Both the position numbers and the translations under genes were made by a program. A stretch of 50,898 bases of DNA, taken from an uncultured Bacteroidales bacterium (lineage in GTDB: Bacteria > Bacteroidota > Bacteroidia > Bacteroidales > F082). Shown here piece by piece: positions 25,330 to 35,100 of this stretch (position 1 is the stretch's first letter; every line of letters begins with the position of its first letter). Where the stretch lies: positions 1 to 50,898 of the forward strand of contig CAMJQC010000013.1 of the NCBI GenBank assembly GCA_946407975.1, in the 5' to 3' direction. Under the pieces are notes generated by a model. That model did not search any database. It saw nothing but the letters and a program-made list of their open reading frames with translations, and was not told the origin of the DNA.

Positions 25330-26169
25330 ATGAAGAAGAACATCCTGATTTCACTCATCTGCATTGTCTTTCTGGCCCCTTTCACCTCATGTCTGAAAGA
25401 CACAGAAGGCAATATCACGTTTGAGATGCAGCACATTCCAAACATCAACACCTATATGCCAGAGAAACTGCTGAATGCGTTTGGCGACAATTCTCTGTTT
25501 TTTGGCGACAATCCGCCCCTCATTGAAGGCGCTTATCTGGCCGATTCCATGATCCGCTTCTATGTCGATCTTGCCGAGAATTCACCGTTCATCCACAACG
25601 AGCCAGCTACCGCCCCCATTCCTGGAGAGAAACGTCATTTCTATTTCACCAACCAGGAAGAAGGCTTCTTGGATTACGCCTACTGCATGCCCAAAGGCAC
25701 CGAAACTGACTCGATTCTCTACGTTGACGCAACCAACTCACTGGAAGGCTACAGTTACTTTAAGGCCCATCCTGATCTCTTTGACATAAGTAAAAATCCA
25801 TTATTGGGGAAATATTTCAAGGATCTCAAGAACCACGAGGTTCTCCAAAAAGTCTATGTCATGGGCAACGCCCCCTTCTTCACCGCCTATTTCTATGAGC
25901 TGGGCGACTACCAAACACCCGACGGCAATTACAACGCACTCAATGCGGTCATCATATCAGGAAAGCTGGAGATGAGAGAAGAGCCTATTTTCGATGAAAA
26001 CGACTCCATCATAGGTACGGACATCAAGCCTGTACTCTGCAACTTCCTTTGGGGTGTTGAGACCCTCAATAATATCAACGTCCCCGAGACCATCGACAAT
26101 CAGCAGATACCGTGGCCAGGCGATGTTCAAATCTTTAGTCAATCCGAAGTTAGATCCTTTGATGAATAA
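25330..26169 (+). CDS. Unknown lipoprotein, 279 residues
   Basis: I do not recognise the family. The N-terminus MKKNILISLICIVFLAPFTSC is a lipoprotein signal with lipobox FTSC (acylated Cys21), followed by LKDTEGN, an acidic stretch. The mature part is rich in aromatic and acidic residues. It holds blocks such as EGAYLADSMIRFYVDL, HFYFTNQEEGFLDYAY and KVYVMGNAPFFTAYFYE, which suggest a beta-rich fold. An ATG 8 codons upstream (25306) is less likely, because it puts a charged stretch ahead of the signal peptide. It is followed after 18 bases by the barrel gene. The context (T9SS cargo before, barrel after, porUV nearby) hints at an outer-membrane role, which is inference. Confidence 0.78.
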   Translation: MKKNILISLICIVFLAPFTSCLKDTEGNITFEMQHIPNINTYMPEKLLNAFGDNSLFFGDNPPLIEGAYLADSMIRFYVDLAENSPFIHNEPATAPIPGEKRHFYFTNQEEGFLDYAYCMPKGTETDSILYVDATNSLEGYSYFKAHPDLFDISKNPLLGKYFKDLKNHEVLQKVYVMGNAPFFTAYFYELGDYQTPDGNYNALNAVIISGKLEMREEPIFDENDSIIGTDIKPVLCNFLWGVETLNNINVPETIDNQQIPWPGDVQIFSQSEVRSFDE

Positions 26170-26187
26170 TAAGCCCACCTTAAAGTC

Positions 26188-27057
26188 ATGAAAAGAACTA
26201 AAAACATATTGATTGCCGTTTTCATGCTCGTATGCATGACGGCCAACGCACAAGTTTATAGTCTCAAGGACGCTTATAAGCACAACCGCAATAATGATGC
26301 CACCTACAATATAGGCATCTTCGGCGGCCTCAACGCCACCTATTGGGCTCATTTCGGCGGCACACGATACGGCATCGACATGAACAACATCACGAAATGT
26401 CTCGGCTATACGGGCGGCCTCAGTCTTGAAGGAATGATTAGCCCCTCCTTCTCAGTGGGCTTCGAAGCTGCATATGCCCAACGTAACGTCAACCAAATCC
26501 ATAGCTATACGCTTCCTGTCAGTCTTGGCGTCAACAACGACTATTCAATCACTCTGAATGCTGCCTATTCGGAAATGTACTTTCAAATCCCTTTCACGGT
26601 ATATCTCGGCCCAGCCACATGGAATGTCAGACCTTATGTCTATGCAGCTCCTAGAGTTACCGCTCCCCTATCAGGCACCATAAAAAAAACCATCAATAAC
26701 ATAACCGGAAACGCCACTTTAAGTGAAGAAGGCACCACAATGGGCACAGCAAGTTACAAAGGCATTAACGTAGGCGCCGCAATAGGAATGGGCGTGCAAG
26801 GCAGACTGAACACACAACACTACTATTACCTCTTCAAGTTCGACGTCTCAGCACATGCCGGGTTGCTCAGCACCAATCCCGTCGTCACCGATGAAGACAC
26901 ACAGCCTGTTGTAGTCTTACCCTCGGTGGGACCTAACGGCCAAATTCAGGCCCTTGACTCCAAACGCTATTGCGCTGACGTATTGGCCAGGATCACCATT
27001 ATGTTCCCCCTCAAGAAACGGGCACGAGGCGCCTGCGTGTCTTGGGGAGAATACTAA
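26188..27057 (+). CDS. Outer-membrane beta-barrel protein (PorT-like OMP_b-brl_2)
   Basis: A 289-residue exported protein with a signal peptide MKRTKNILIAVFMLVCMTANA cut before QVYSLKD. The mature part has the alternating pattern of an eight- to ten-strand barrel: IGIFGGLNATYW, YTGGLSLEGMISPSFSVGFEAAYAQR, YFQIPFTVYLG, WNVRPYVYAAPRVTAPLSG and VGAAIGMGVQGRL. This is the layout of the OMP_b-brl_2 (PorT-like) family. The last strand ends in a charged KKRARGACVSWGEY tail, odd for a barrel. PorT itself takes part in T9SS, but I cannot say whether this is a true PorT or just a family relative. It is probably co-transcribed with the lipoprotein. Confidence 0.75.
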   Translation: MKRTKNILIAVFMLVCMTANAQVYSLKDAYKHNRNNDATYNIGIFGGLNATYWAHFGGTRYGIDMNNITKCLGYTGGLSLEGMISPSFSVGFEAAYAQRNVNQIHSYTLPVSLGVNNDYSITLNAAYSEMYFQIPFTVYLGPATWNVRPYVYAAPRVTAPLSGTIKKTINNITGNATLSEEGTTMGTASYKGINVGAAIGMGVQGRLNTQHYYYLFKFDVSAHAGLLSTNPVVTDEDTQPVVVLPSVGPNGQIQALDSKRYCADVLARITIMFPLKKRARGACVSWGEY

Positions 27058-27086
27058 GTAAACAAAACGATACTACATTAAACATC

Positions 27087-27117
27087 AGGCTAGAGGCAAT
27101 TGCCCCTAGCCTTTTTT
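27087..27117 (+). terminator. Terminator after the barrel gene
   Basis: Stem AGGCTAG/CTAGCCT (27087-27093 and 27106-27112), with an inner GGC/GCC around AATT, followed by a T run to 27117. Confidence 0.88.
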
Positions 27118-27330
27118 ATTGCTGTGAACAAAAGCACAGTCTCTTTCATCCATCGCAACTAATTTAACTGCCAAATACACTGAGACAAGTGCAATAGGCA
27201 TAGCAAAGACCTAGCCGCACGGCACAAAACGCGCCACCTAACACGTCACGCAAAAATCACAACGACATGGCGCAGGATGCCAAGTCACGGTCCAATAGGT
27301 TAACGCAAAGGAAAGCTTCTGAACCCAAAC
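27118..27330. other. Gene-poor spacer between convergent terminators
   Basis: About 213 bases with no coding frame I can support, within a 330-base gap between convergent genes. It contains GCGCCA/TGGCGC (27231-27236 and 27268-27273), a weak long-range pair. I see no promoter box, repeat or tRNA. It could be plain spacer or hold a small RNA; nothing in the sequence decides. Confidence 0.5.
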
Positions 27331-27360
27331 AAAAAAGAGAGGGAATCATTCCCTCTCTTT
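27331..27360 (-). terminator. Terminator of porV
   Basis: A 12-base perfect stem (27334-27345 with 27349-27360) around a 3-base loop. On the minus strand a T run follows (complement of 27331-27336). It ends the transcript of porV. Confidence 0.9.
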
Positions 27361-27387
27361 GTAATTTGTTTTGGTTTGTTGTTACGA

Positions 27388-28611
27388 TCAGTTATTTGAC
27401 CTAGCTCCCATATTATAGGTGAGGTTGAAACGCAGCGTGTTCTCCAATGGGCTTATGCCTGCACGAGCAGCAACAGGGATCAGATAAGACACATCCAATC
27501 CGAAAACATTATAACGCAATGCAGCTCCCAGGGTGACAAATTTACGGCTACCTTTCATAGCGGTTTCATTAAAGTAACCGGCACGAACCGCAAAGACGTT
27601 GTTATACCAATACTCTATGCCCAATGCCGCATTGATCTCGCATAATTCTTCATAGAACACGCCGTGAGAGACCCATTGGCCGGTGTTGTCATCAAAATGA
27701 TAACCAGGAGCGTCATAGAACGATTGAATCATGCCCATTACTACAGAAACGTTGTCATCATGACCATAGATGATATCTCCTGTAATTGAATTGGCATCTC
27801 TCATAGGAGGTGTAGGAACCATAAGCTTTGACAAATCCGTGGTAAAAGCCAAAGTGTTATAGTCATCCAGCTCAAGTTTCAACTGGGCACCCGCCCGAAG
27901 GGTGGTGGGAATGAAATCCTTCTCTTCGCTTGAACTACTGTAACTGATCTTACTGCCAATATTCGTTATAGAAGCACCCCATGAGAATTCGGAATCCATA
28001 TCGCTAAACCATTCTGTAGGACGCTTGTAGTACAAACCAATATCAGCAGCAACGGACCAGCCAGCCATAGAATTGTCGGCCTGTCCTTGGGTCAGGTTCG
28101 AATAAATAAAACGGCCTGAGACCGCTCCTGAAAGATAATCGCCCAACATACGTGAATAGGTAGCATCAAGAGCCCATTCGTTAGGATTATAGGTACCTAA
28201 ATCGTAGTTGTTCTCGTCTCTAAAATTAATATCTCCACAGTCAAAATAGCGCAAGGTGGCTCCAACCGCGGAACGTGAATCGATTTTGGTCGCAAATGCC
28301 AAGTAAGCAAGATGCATATCCGATGCCAACTGCTGCAACCAGGGACTGTAGCCTAAGCCAACGCTCAATTTATCAGGCAGATAAACATATTTGGCCGGAT
28401 TGTAATGCATGGAATACACATCAGCATCAGTTGCAACGCCGCAATCACCCATAGAACCTCCACGAGCATCAGGAGCTATGGAAACAAATGGCACGCCTGT
28501 GGTAATGACATTGGGCGAGAAAACTTGACCTGAAATCGGATTGTTCCCACTTTGTGCAACGGCATACATACCTGCCAACAGCAACACAGCAACGATAATT
28601 ATTCTTTTCAT
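27388..28611 (-). CDS. porV: T9SS outer-membrane channel protein PorV (LptO)
   Basis: PorV is a FadL-like barrel that shuttles exported cargo from the Sov translocon to the PorU sortase on the cell surface. The protein has 407 residues with a signal peptide cut after AVAQ. The mature start has the family marks GVPFVSIAPDARGGSMGDCGVATDADVYSMHYNPAKY, with strands such as KLSVGLGYSPWLQQL following. The barrel ends RFNLTYNMG. It lies 115 bases after the second PorU gene on the same strand, but has its own -7 box, so it can be made in excess over PorU. The gene order porU-porV agrees with known T9SS loci of Porphyromonas and Flavobacterium. Confidence 0.9.
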   Translation of the reverse strand: MKRIIIVAVLLLAGMYAVAQSGNNPISGQVFSPNVITTGVPFVSIAPDARGGSMGDCGVATDADVYSMHYNPAKYVYLPDKLSVGLGYSPWLQQLASDMHLAYLAFATKIDSRSAVGATLRYFDCGDINFRDENNYDLGTYNPNEWALDATYSRMLGDYLSGAVSGRFIYSNLTQGQADNSMAGWSVAADIGLYYKRPTEWFSDMDSEFSWGASITNIGSKISYSSSSEEKDFIPTTLRAGAQLKLELDDYNTLAFTTDLSKLMVPTPPMRDANSITGDIIYGHDDNVSVVMGMIQSFYDAPGYHFDDNTGQWVSHGVFYEELCEINAALGIEYWYNNVFAVRAGYFNETAMKGSRKFVTLGAALRYNVFGLDVSYLIPVAARAGISPLENTLRFNLTYNMGARSNN

Positions 28612-28634
28612 AGGAAAGGGTTTAAATAAAGTTG

Positions 28635-28642
28635 CAAAAATA
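28635..28642 (-). promoter_or_regulatory. -7 box of porV
   Basis: On the minus strand TATTTTTG matches TAnnTTTG, 23 bases before the start at 28611. It makes porV independent of the porU pair. Confidence 0.55.
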
Positions 28643-28726
28643 ACGATTATTCACAATGATTATTGTTGTGAAGAGAAAAATATTTTTACGATTCCTTTTG
28701 ACAGGAAAAAGCACTTCACATGATCC

Positions 28727-31700
28727 CTATCGCTGTATAACCATCTTTCTGTTCACAGAATGGCTCCGACCCTCAGAATCAGTAATAGTAAAACGATAGA
28801 CATAAAGCCCACTGGCGCAATCTGAGCCATTCCATCGAATGGTTTCGACAGCGTCTCCGGACGCCACAACCGTCCGAGACAAGTCAGCAACCTTATGGCC
28901 AACCATGTCATACACTTCGACCCTCACCTCAACCACATCATCCGGCTTGTCATGCACAAATGTGATAACTGTCTCATTGCTGAACGGATTAGGGTAATTG
29001 GTGACTTGAGACAAAAACACGTAATCGGAAAGGGAGAACCAAACGGAAGCCTCCGAGGAGTTATTTTGCGTATCCCAAGCCTTTAAGGTAAATTCATATT
29101 CTGAACCGCGCTGCAATCCATCAATAGGAACAACGACACGGCCACGTTGATAATCGTCAAGAGCCGGTTCAAACCTATCATTAAGTCTATAATTTTGATA
29201 ATCAGAGATATTACTATTTAAAACGATATCTCTACCTATACTATAGTCATAATGGTAAATGCCTTGTTCATCAAACAATTCGGCATAAAGAACGCCATTT
29301 TCTTTTGTCAGCACATCCCCGTTGACAAAATCCGGTGTATTCCAATACAGATTGATTTGCGGACCCTCATGGTCCGAAATGACCTCAGGATCAAAGCCGG
29401 TCAAGGTAATCAGATTGAAGGCGCCACATGCGTCAATATTCCTGACCGAGTCGTAAGCATAATAACTAAGGAGTGGAGCTCCTTCGTTCATATTGATATC
29501 GGAAGGGATCTGAAATGTGAAGTTGAATTTCCCATTGCGGACCGTAACCGTTCCTGAGAACAAGATGTCATGATAATATGAAAAAGCCCTTGGTGAGATA
29601 ACGACAGAAGGAGCATCATTAGCAAGCGTGGTAAAAACAGATTTCTTATCATAAAATTCGACCTGCATGATGCCATTAAAGAGCGAATCGCATGCCCCAT
29701 CCCCCCGAATCACTTCACCTTCAACAGTCACATGGCTCATAGCATACAGATCAACACCGTCATCAATTGGGCGCCCATTAATGCTGGAGATAGTGATTTT
29801 CTGTTGAGGGTACGCCATGCGCAAAGCGGGATCACCTAACAAAACATAACAGACATTATTGGTGGAAAACAAATCACTGTTTGATTTGGCCATTCTGAAA
29901 ACATCCCCAAACCTCAGCGGAAATCCTTCTTGAGATTGGAACAACACTTCCGACAGCGATTTGGACAACTTCAGATTATCACCTGGAAAAGTGGAACGTG
30001 TTGCCGAAAACGTAGCAATAGCACCTCCATCGGGTTTGAGGACTAGCATTTCTCCGGCAGAAACAAGAGACGGCTTGTCGTAACGGCTGAACTCACATGT
30101 CGCGCTATAAAAGAACGGCAGTCTATCGCCGTTTGTCATATTCATTATATCGGAGTCTGTAAACACTTTCTCTTCCGTCAGGCTATTCACACCTCCATGA
30201 CCGGAATAACGGAAAACAAGCTGTCCTTCCTCTAAATATCTAACCAAATCCGCATTGGCTTCAGGATATCTGTCGCCACCAGCCGTTGAAACCTGACGAT
30301 ACGCATCTATATATAGTTTTGTCTGAAGAATCTCTTTCGTGTTGTCAGCCACAATTTCCGCACAAGTTTCGGCTTGGTTGAAGTGTGACTCCTCGTCATC
30401 AGCCATAATCAGCTCATGGATTCGCCAAGGACCATGAGTTTCAGCAACATCCTGATAATGCTTGATTTTGTTTACTACATTTTGAGCTTGCTCAACCGTA
30501 GTCACAGGCAAGCGCCCTATTCCCAAATCCACAAATCCGTAACAGGCATCTCCTTCGTCTTCACCCATTAGTCCAAAGAAATCATCACTGGCATAACATG
30601 CCACCTCCAAAACAGAATTTTTTCTGCTTTCATAACAGGGAACCATATTGTTACCATAGCCCATTATGTCACGATAATCCATCGAAGGCTTGCCGAAGAG
30701 AAGAACATATTTCAGTCGGCCGGCACTTCTTAAATATACCATTCGGATAAAATCCCGAATGCCTGAAGGATCGGATTGACCTGTTGAAAACTCATTCTTG
30801 ATTTCGTCAACATCCGCCACCACAGTAAGCAATTCATCCGTTTCGGTATGGAAATCAGCCAGCTCTTGCGCTTGTTCCCAAAATAGTCTGGGGGTAATGA
30901 TCAACATATCCGCAGTACTAATGGCATGAAGGTTTTGGTTGTGAATAGGCTTGACGGACTCGACCTGCTTGAAAGCATTAGGGACAAAGATCATATAACG
31001 TCTTTCGGCCTGACCTTGAACGGCAAAACGCATGCGATTTCCTGTAACTTCATAATCCTGTGCAATGGGCCGAAGCGGGTTGGTAACATCCCAAAGTTCA
31101 AAACGATTCGGAACGTCCTCAACCTCAACTAAATTAACAAGCGTGTCAAATTGGTTCGGAAAGAACTGGAAATAATAATCATCTCCATGGTATTTCAACT
31201 TGCGCCAGCATTGCAATTCAAAATAGTCGAGGAACAGAATGCCGCCATCCATATTAGGGAGCATCTCCAAACGAAGTGACAAAGTATCGGAATCAGCATT
31301 AAACTGTCTAGAATATGTGCTAATGTTGCCATAAGTATGGGTAGAAGGTTTTAAGATACGACCACTTAAAACCAACTGGTTGGAATTGTACCAAACGTTA
31401 TATGAAAGGATGGATTTTGTCTTGCCCATCACATTTACCGTCATTGAAACAGGTAATGAGTCGATAAGATCTGGAAAAACAAAAGGCAAATCTAAAGATG
31501 GGTCTTGCGTGGTCAGCATCTCCCCATACCAGACTCGGCCAATGGAAGTTAGGGTTAACAAATCCTCATCATGGCCTTGAAAGTCAGGAAACCGGGTTAT
31601 CAAATGGGAGTTTTGATCATAATCCACCGAAGCAGCATGGCCAATCCTGAGTCCGTTAACGCCACTATCAGTACACAAATAATAATATGTAGTATCAGAA

Positions 31701-32131
31701 TAACAGTTGCGCTCTCGGACAAATTTTGGATCTTCGTTTCCACTTATAGTCCAGTTTGTCGGGTCTTGACCATAAAAAAGCACATAATCATTTGCGTCGA
31801 AATGTCCATCTTCAGCACCGTAAACAAAAATAGCTAATTCGGTAAGATCCTCGTATCGTGAAACGGAATTCTTTTCGGGCAGCGGGGAAGATTCATTTCC
31901 AAAAATACGAATCTGATCTGGATTTAGATCTATCATAGAAACGCCAAGAGACTGAAACAGGTTATAGTCCAACTTGTAAACCCCATCCTTAGCGACAGCC
32001 ATTTTATACCAAGTACCTTGACTCAGAACTGACTCATAAAGATCTGATTGAGCTAATGTGCACAGTGGTGACAAAAGAAGAAAGAACACCAAAGATGATA
32101 TTATATGTCTATATAAAAACCTCATAATCAT
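28727..32131 (-). CDS. porU: PorU-type C25 peptidase, second of a tandem pair (next to porV)
   Basis: A 1134-residue protein with the layout of PorU, the surface sortase that cuts the C-terminal signal of T9SS cargo and joins cargo to A-LPS. A signal peptide (1-28, cut after TLAQ) precedes an N-terminal block with GTWYKMAVAKDGVYKLDY. The gingipain-like C25 domain spans about residues 420-790. The catalytic pair is intact: His645 in YSGHGG and Cys679 in TCEFSRYD. The C-terminus has a FlgD-like fold, YPNPFSNETVITF to SGLYVYRFTI, ending RKMVIQR. The start overlaps the stop of the upstream paralog by four bases (ATGA), so both are translated together. Adjacency to porV favours this copy as the canonical PorU, but that is inference. 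Confidence 0.88.
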   Translation of the reverse strand: MIMRFLYRHIISSLVFFLLLSPLCTLAQSDLYESVLSQGTWYKMAVAKDGVYKLDYNLFQSLGVSMIDLNPDQIRIFGNESSPLPEKNSVSRYEDLTELAIFVYGAEDGHFDANDYVLFYGQDPTNWTISGNEDPKFVRERNCYSDTTYYYLCTDSGVNGLRIGHAASVDYDQNSHLITRFPDFQGHDEDLLTLTSIGRVWYGEMLTTQDPSLDLPFVFPDLIDSLPVSMTVNVMGKTKSILSYNVWYNSNQLVLSGRILKPSTHTYGNISTYSRQFNADSDTLSLRLEMLPNMDGGILFLDYFELQCWRKLKYHGDDYYFQFFPNQFDTLVNLVEVEDVPNRFELWDVTNPLRPIAQDYEVTGNRMRFAVQGQAERRYMIFVPNAFKQVESVKPIHNQNLHAISTADMLIITPRLFWEQAQELADFHTETDELLTVVADVDEIKNEFSTGQSDPSGIRDFIRMVYLRSAGRLKYVLLFGKPSMDYRDIMGYGNNMVPCYESRKNSVLEVACYASDDFFGLMGEDEGDACYGFVDLGIGRLPVTTVEQAQNVVNKIKHYQDVAETHGPWRIHELIMADDEESHFNQAETCAEIVADNTKEILQTKLYIDAYRQVSTAGGDRYPEANADLVRYLEEGQLVFRYSGHGGVNSLTEEKVFTDSDIMNMTNGDRLPFFYSATCEFSRYDKPSLVSAGEMLVLKPDGGAIATFSATRSTFPGDNLKLSKSLSEVLFQSQEGFPLRFGDVFRMAKSNSDLFSTNNVCYVLLGDPALRMAYPQQKITISSINGRPIDDGVDLYAMSHVTVEGEVIRGDGACDSLFNGIMQVEFYDKKSVFTTLANDAPSVVISPRAFSYYHDILFSGTVTVRNGKFNFTFQIPSDINMNEGAPLLSYYAYDSVRNIDACGAFNLITLTGFDPEVISDHEGPQINLYWNTPDFVNGDVLTKENGVLYAELFDEQGIYHYDYSIGRDIVLNSNISDYQNYRLNDRFEPALDDYQRGRVVVPIDGLQRGSEYEFTLKAWDTQNNSSEASVWFSLSDYVFLSQVTNYPNPFSNETVITFVHDKPDDVVEVRVEVYDMVGHKVADLSRTVVASGDAVETIRWNGSDCASGLYVYRFTITDSEGRSHSVNRKMVIQR

Positions 32132-35100
32132 CTACATATCACCAATTTTGATGTTGTAATACCTGTTTCACCTTTATCATTTGTAACTACAATTCGATAA
32201 AGATAGACGCCATTCGAAAGGCTTTGCCCGTTTTGAGCCCTACCGTCCCAACGGATAGGATTTGTTCGTGCTGACGTTCCCTCCATACGATCCTCAAGGG
32301 TAGTGACAAGACGTCCCAGGATATCGAATACCTGTATCTGAACATCCACACTGTTTCCAATCTGATTATGTTCAAAAGAAAAGCTGGTCTCATCCCGCAT
32401 CGGATTCGGTGCCGCGGTAGCATTTTCAATAACGACTCCACTGCTATTCACGACCGTAAAATCAACACTGACCGTATTGGAATTGTTGTAGATATCCCAT
32501 ACCCTGAGAAAGAGTGTGTACGTTCCATTGGGAAGATCCAGCATTTTATACGAAATCACGCCCTTCCCCTGATGTCCAACATCTGCAACAAAATAATCAT
32601 TGAGGTAGTAGGTCTGTTCCACTTCACCTGAAATCGTGGCTGTGATATCGTGGCCAATCCCTGCCCCTGTAGTATTAATACCGCTTTCATCCTCCACAAA
32701 GGCTAACAGCATAGGATTCTCACCCGTAATGCCGCCGTTGACGAAAAGCGTATCATCAATGAACAGACGGATGTCTGGCCCCTCATAATCGGCTATGATA
32801 TCATCATAGAACCCCCCAATAATGAAATCTTCAGTCTTACCGTTAGCATCGACTTCATAATTGGTAGCATAATAGCTAATCAGCCCCCTTCCATAAGAAT
32901 AGGATATATCACGCGGAACTATGAAACTGATTTTAAAGTGCCCTTCCACCACATTTGTAGTGCCATTAAAAACAATACTATTGCGTAGGTTAAAAGCATA
33001 CGGGGCTCCCTCATCACCCAAAGTAGTAAGATGCGATTCCTTATCGTACACACTTACATAAACGATTCCATTAAAATCAGTTGCAATCTCTCCTGATGGT
33101 TTTTTAACGACTCCTTCTAATTCCACCGGCTGTAGTGCGCCTATCGTATCTAAGACTGGAATAGAATCAAACCCTGTTCCCATCTCATTGCCATTAATCT
33201 TGAGTGTTTCAACCTTCCATTTGGGATAGGAAATACGCAGGGCTGGGTCACCAAAAAAAACATACCGCTTTTCTGACAGACTCCCTGATGTTTTCGCAAG
33301 TCGATACACATCACCCAAGCGCATTCTCTCCCCATTGTCTTCTTGGAACAAATATCTATAAACACCTTGATTGAAATCCATGTTATTAAAGCCCTGTGTA
33401 ACGCGTGAAGTCGTAAACATGGCCACCATGCCTCCATACGGATTCAAAAAAGCATACTCTCCCAGAGAGGTTCTGACATGGTCATCGAAACGGCTAAACT
33501 CACAAGTGCCTGTAATCATTAACGGATACATCGGGGCATTGCGCCATGAATCGACGTCTTTCCGTTGCAGAATCCGTTCTGTGCTCAGTTGCACCTCACC
33601 CCCATGTCCGGAATAATTCACCACCAAGGTTCCCTTTTCCATCCGTCTGTTAATCGCAGCATTAACCTCAGGGGCAATCTGTCCATTAGGAGTACTGACT
33701 TGAGGATAGGCGTCAAGATAAATCTTATCGACAATTACATTCTCTCCACCGTTTTGCAATAGGACCCGTTCAAAAGACTCCGCTTGGTCCATGAAACTTT
33801 TTTCGTCATCGGTGAGCAAAGTGACTACATTCCGCCACGGCTGCATGGTCGAACTGTTTTTCTGTATGTATCTTTCGACTTTATCGACCATTTGCGTCGC
33901 TTGCTCTAATGTTGAAACAGGGAAACGGCCAATGCCAATATCAGATAACGAAGAGCCCAAAGCCCCCTCGTTTTCATCAAAACAGCCGAAGAAATCATCC
34001 GTTACCACCGCGGCACGGCTGTCCAACGATGCCACCGTTTCAAAAGTGGGCACGAAATTGACAATCTCATTCCGATTCTTATAATCAAATGAAGCGTCGC
34101 CAAACAGGAGCAAATACCTTAATCTGTTGGAATTACTGTCAAGATATAGCATACGGCAGAAATCTCGAATAGCCGAAATGTCCTGCGCACCACAGCTAAA
34201 TTCATTATAAATACGCTCTGGAGTGGTGATGAACAGATTCAAATCGGGGTCGTTGACTTCATGTATGGATTTCAGCCTTTCCGCTTGCGTTAAAAAATCA
34301 GGATATGAAATGATAACAAAGTCCACGTTTCGAACGCCATGCAGGTCTTGATTCATCACCTGTCCTATCATCGTTGCTGACAGAAAACTTGTCCCATCAA
34401 AAGCAACAAACTGATTATCTTGTCGGCCATAGGTCTTAAAAGAATATACCGAAGATGCCAGATGGCCTTTGATTTTGAAAGGAGCTGTCGGATTACTGAC
34501 ATCCCATACCTGCATATTCGAATTGGCATTGGCAATCCTATATTCATATACGGAATTGGTCACAGCAGCTTCCGGATTTCGAAATTGCAACTGCCCACGG
34601 TAAAGGCTTATTCTTCGCCATGCATTGACGATAATGTAATCAATGTATCCAATAGACACGCTGTTGTCTGAAGCGACGTGCTGCACACTCACTTTTATCA
34701 GGTCGGATGTCGGATAACCCGACACGACTCCGCCCACTTCATCAGCAAACATATCACCATTCGAGGTGGTCGTCATAGGACGATAGGTCGCCTTAAAAAG
34801 ACCATCCAAATAGACATCCAGACTGGCTGATTTATAGTTACGGCCTGCCATTGCCGTCTTGATTACGACAGGTTTTGCATTTACAACATTTGGAAATGAA
34901 AAAGAAAAATCCTTGCCTATATTCCCATTTAGCAGGTCACCATAATAAGATCTTCCCATCCGATTAAGATTGATCTCATCCGATTCGTGAACCTGATAAT
35001 CAAGAAAATCCGTGACAACAATTTCAGCGGCTTCGGTGATTTCATCATTTTCACCAATACGCTTGCCGGCACCAAGACTTACCGTCAGAAAAGCGTATGC

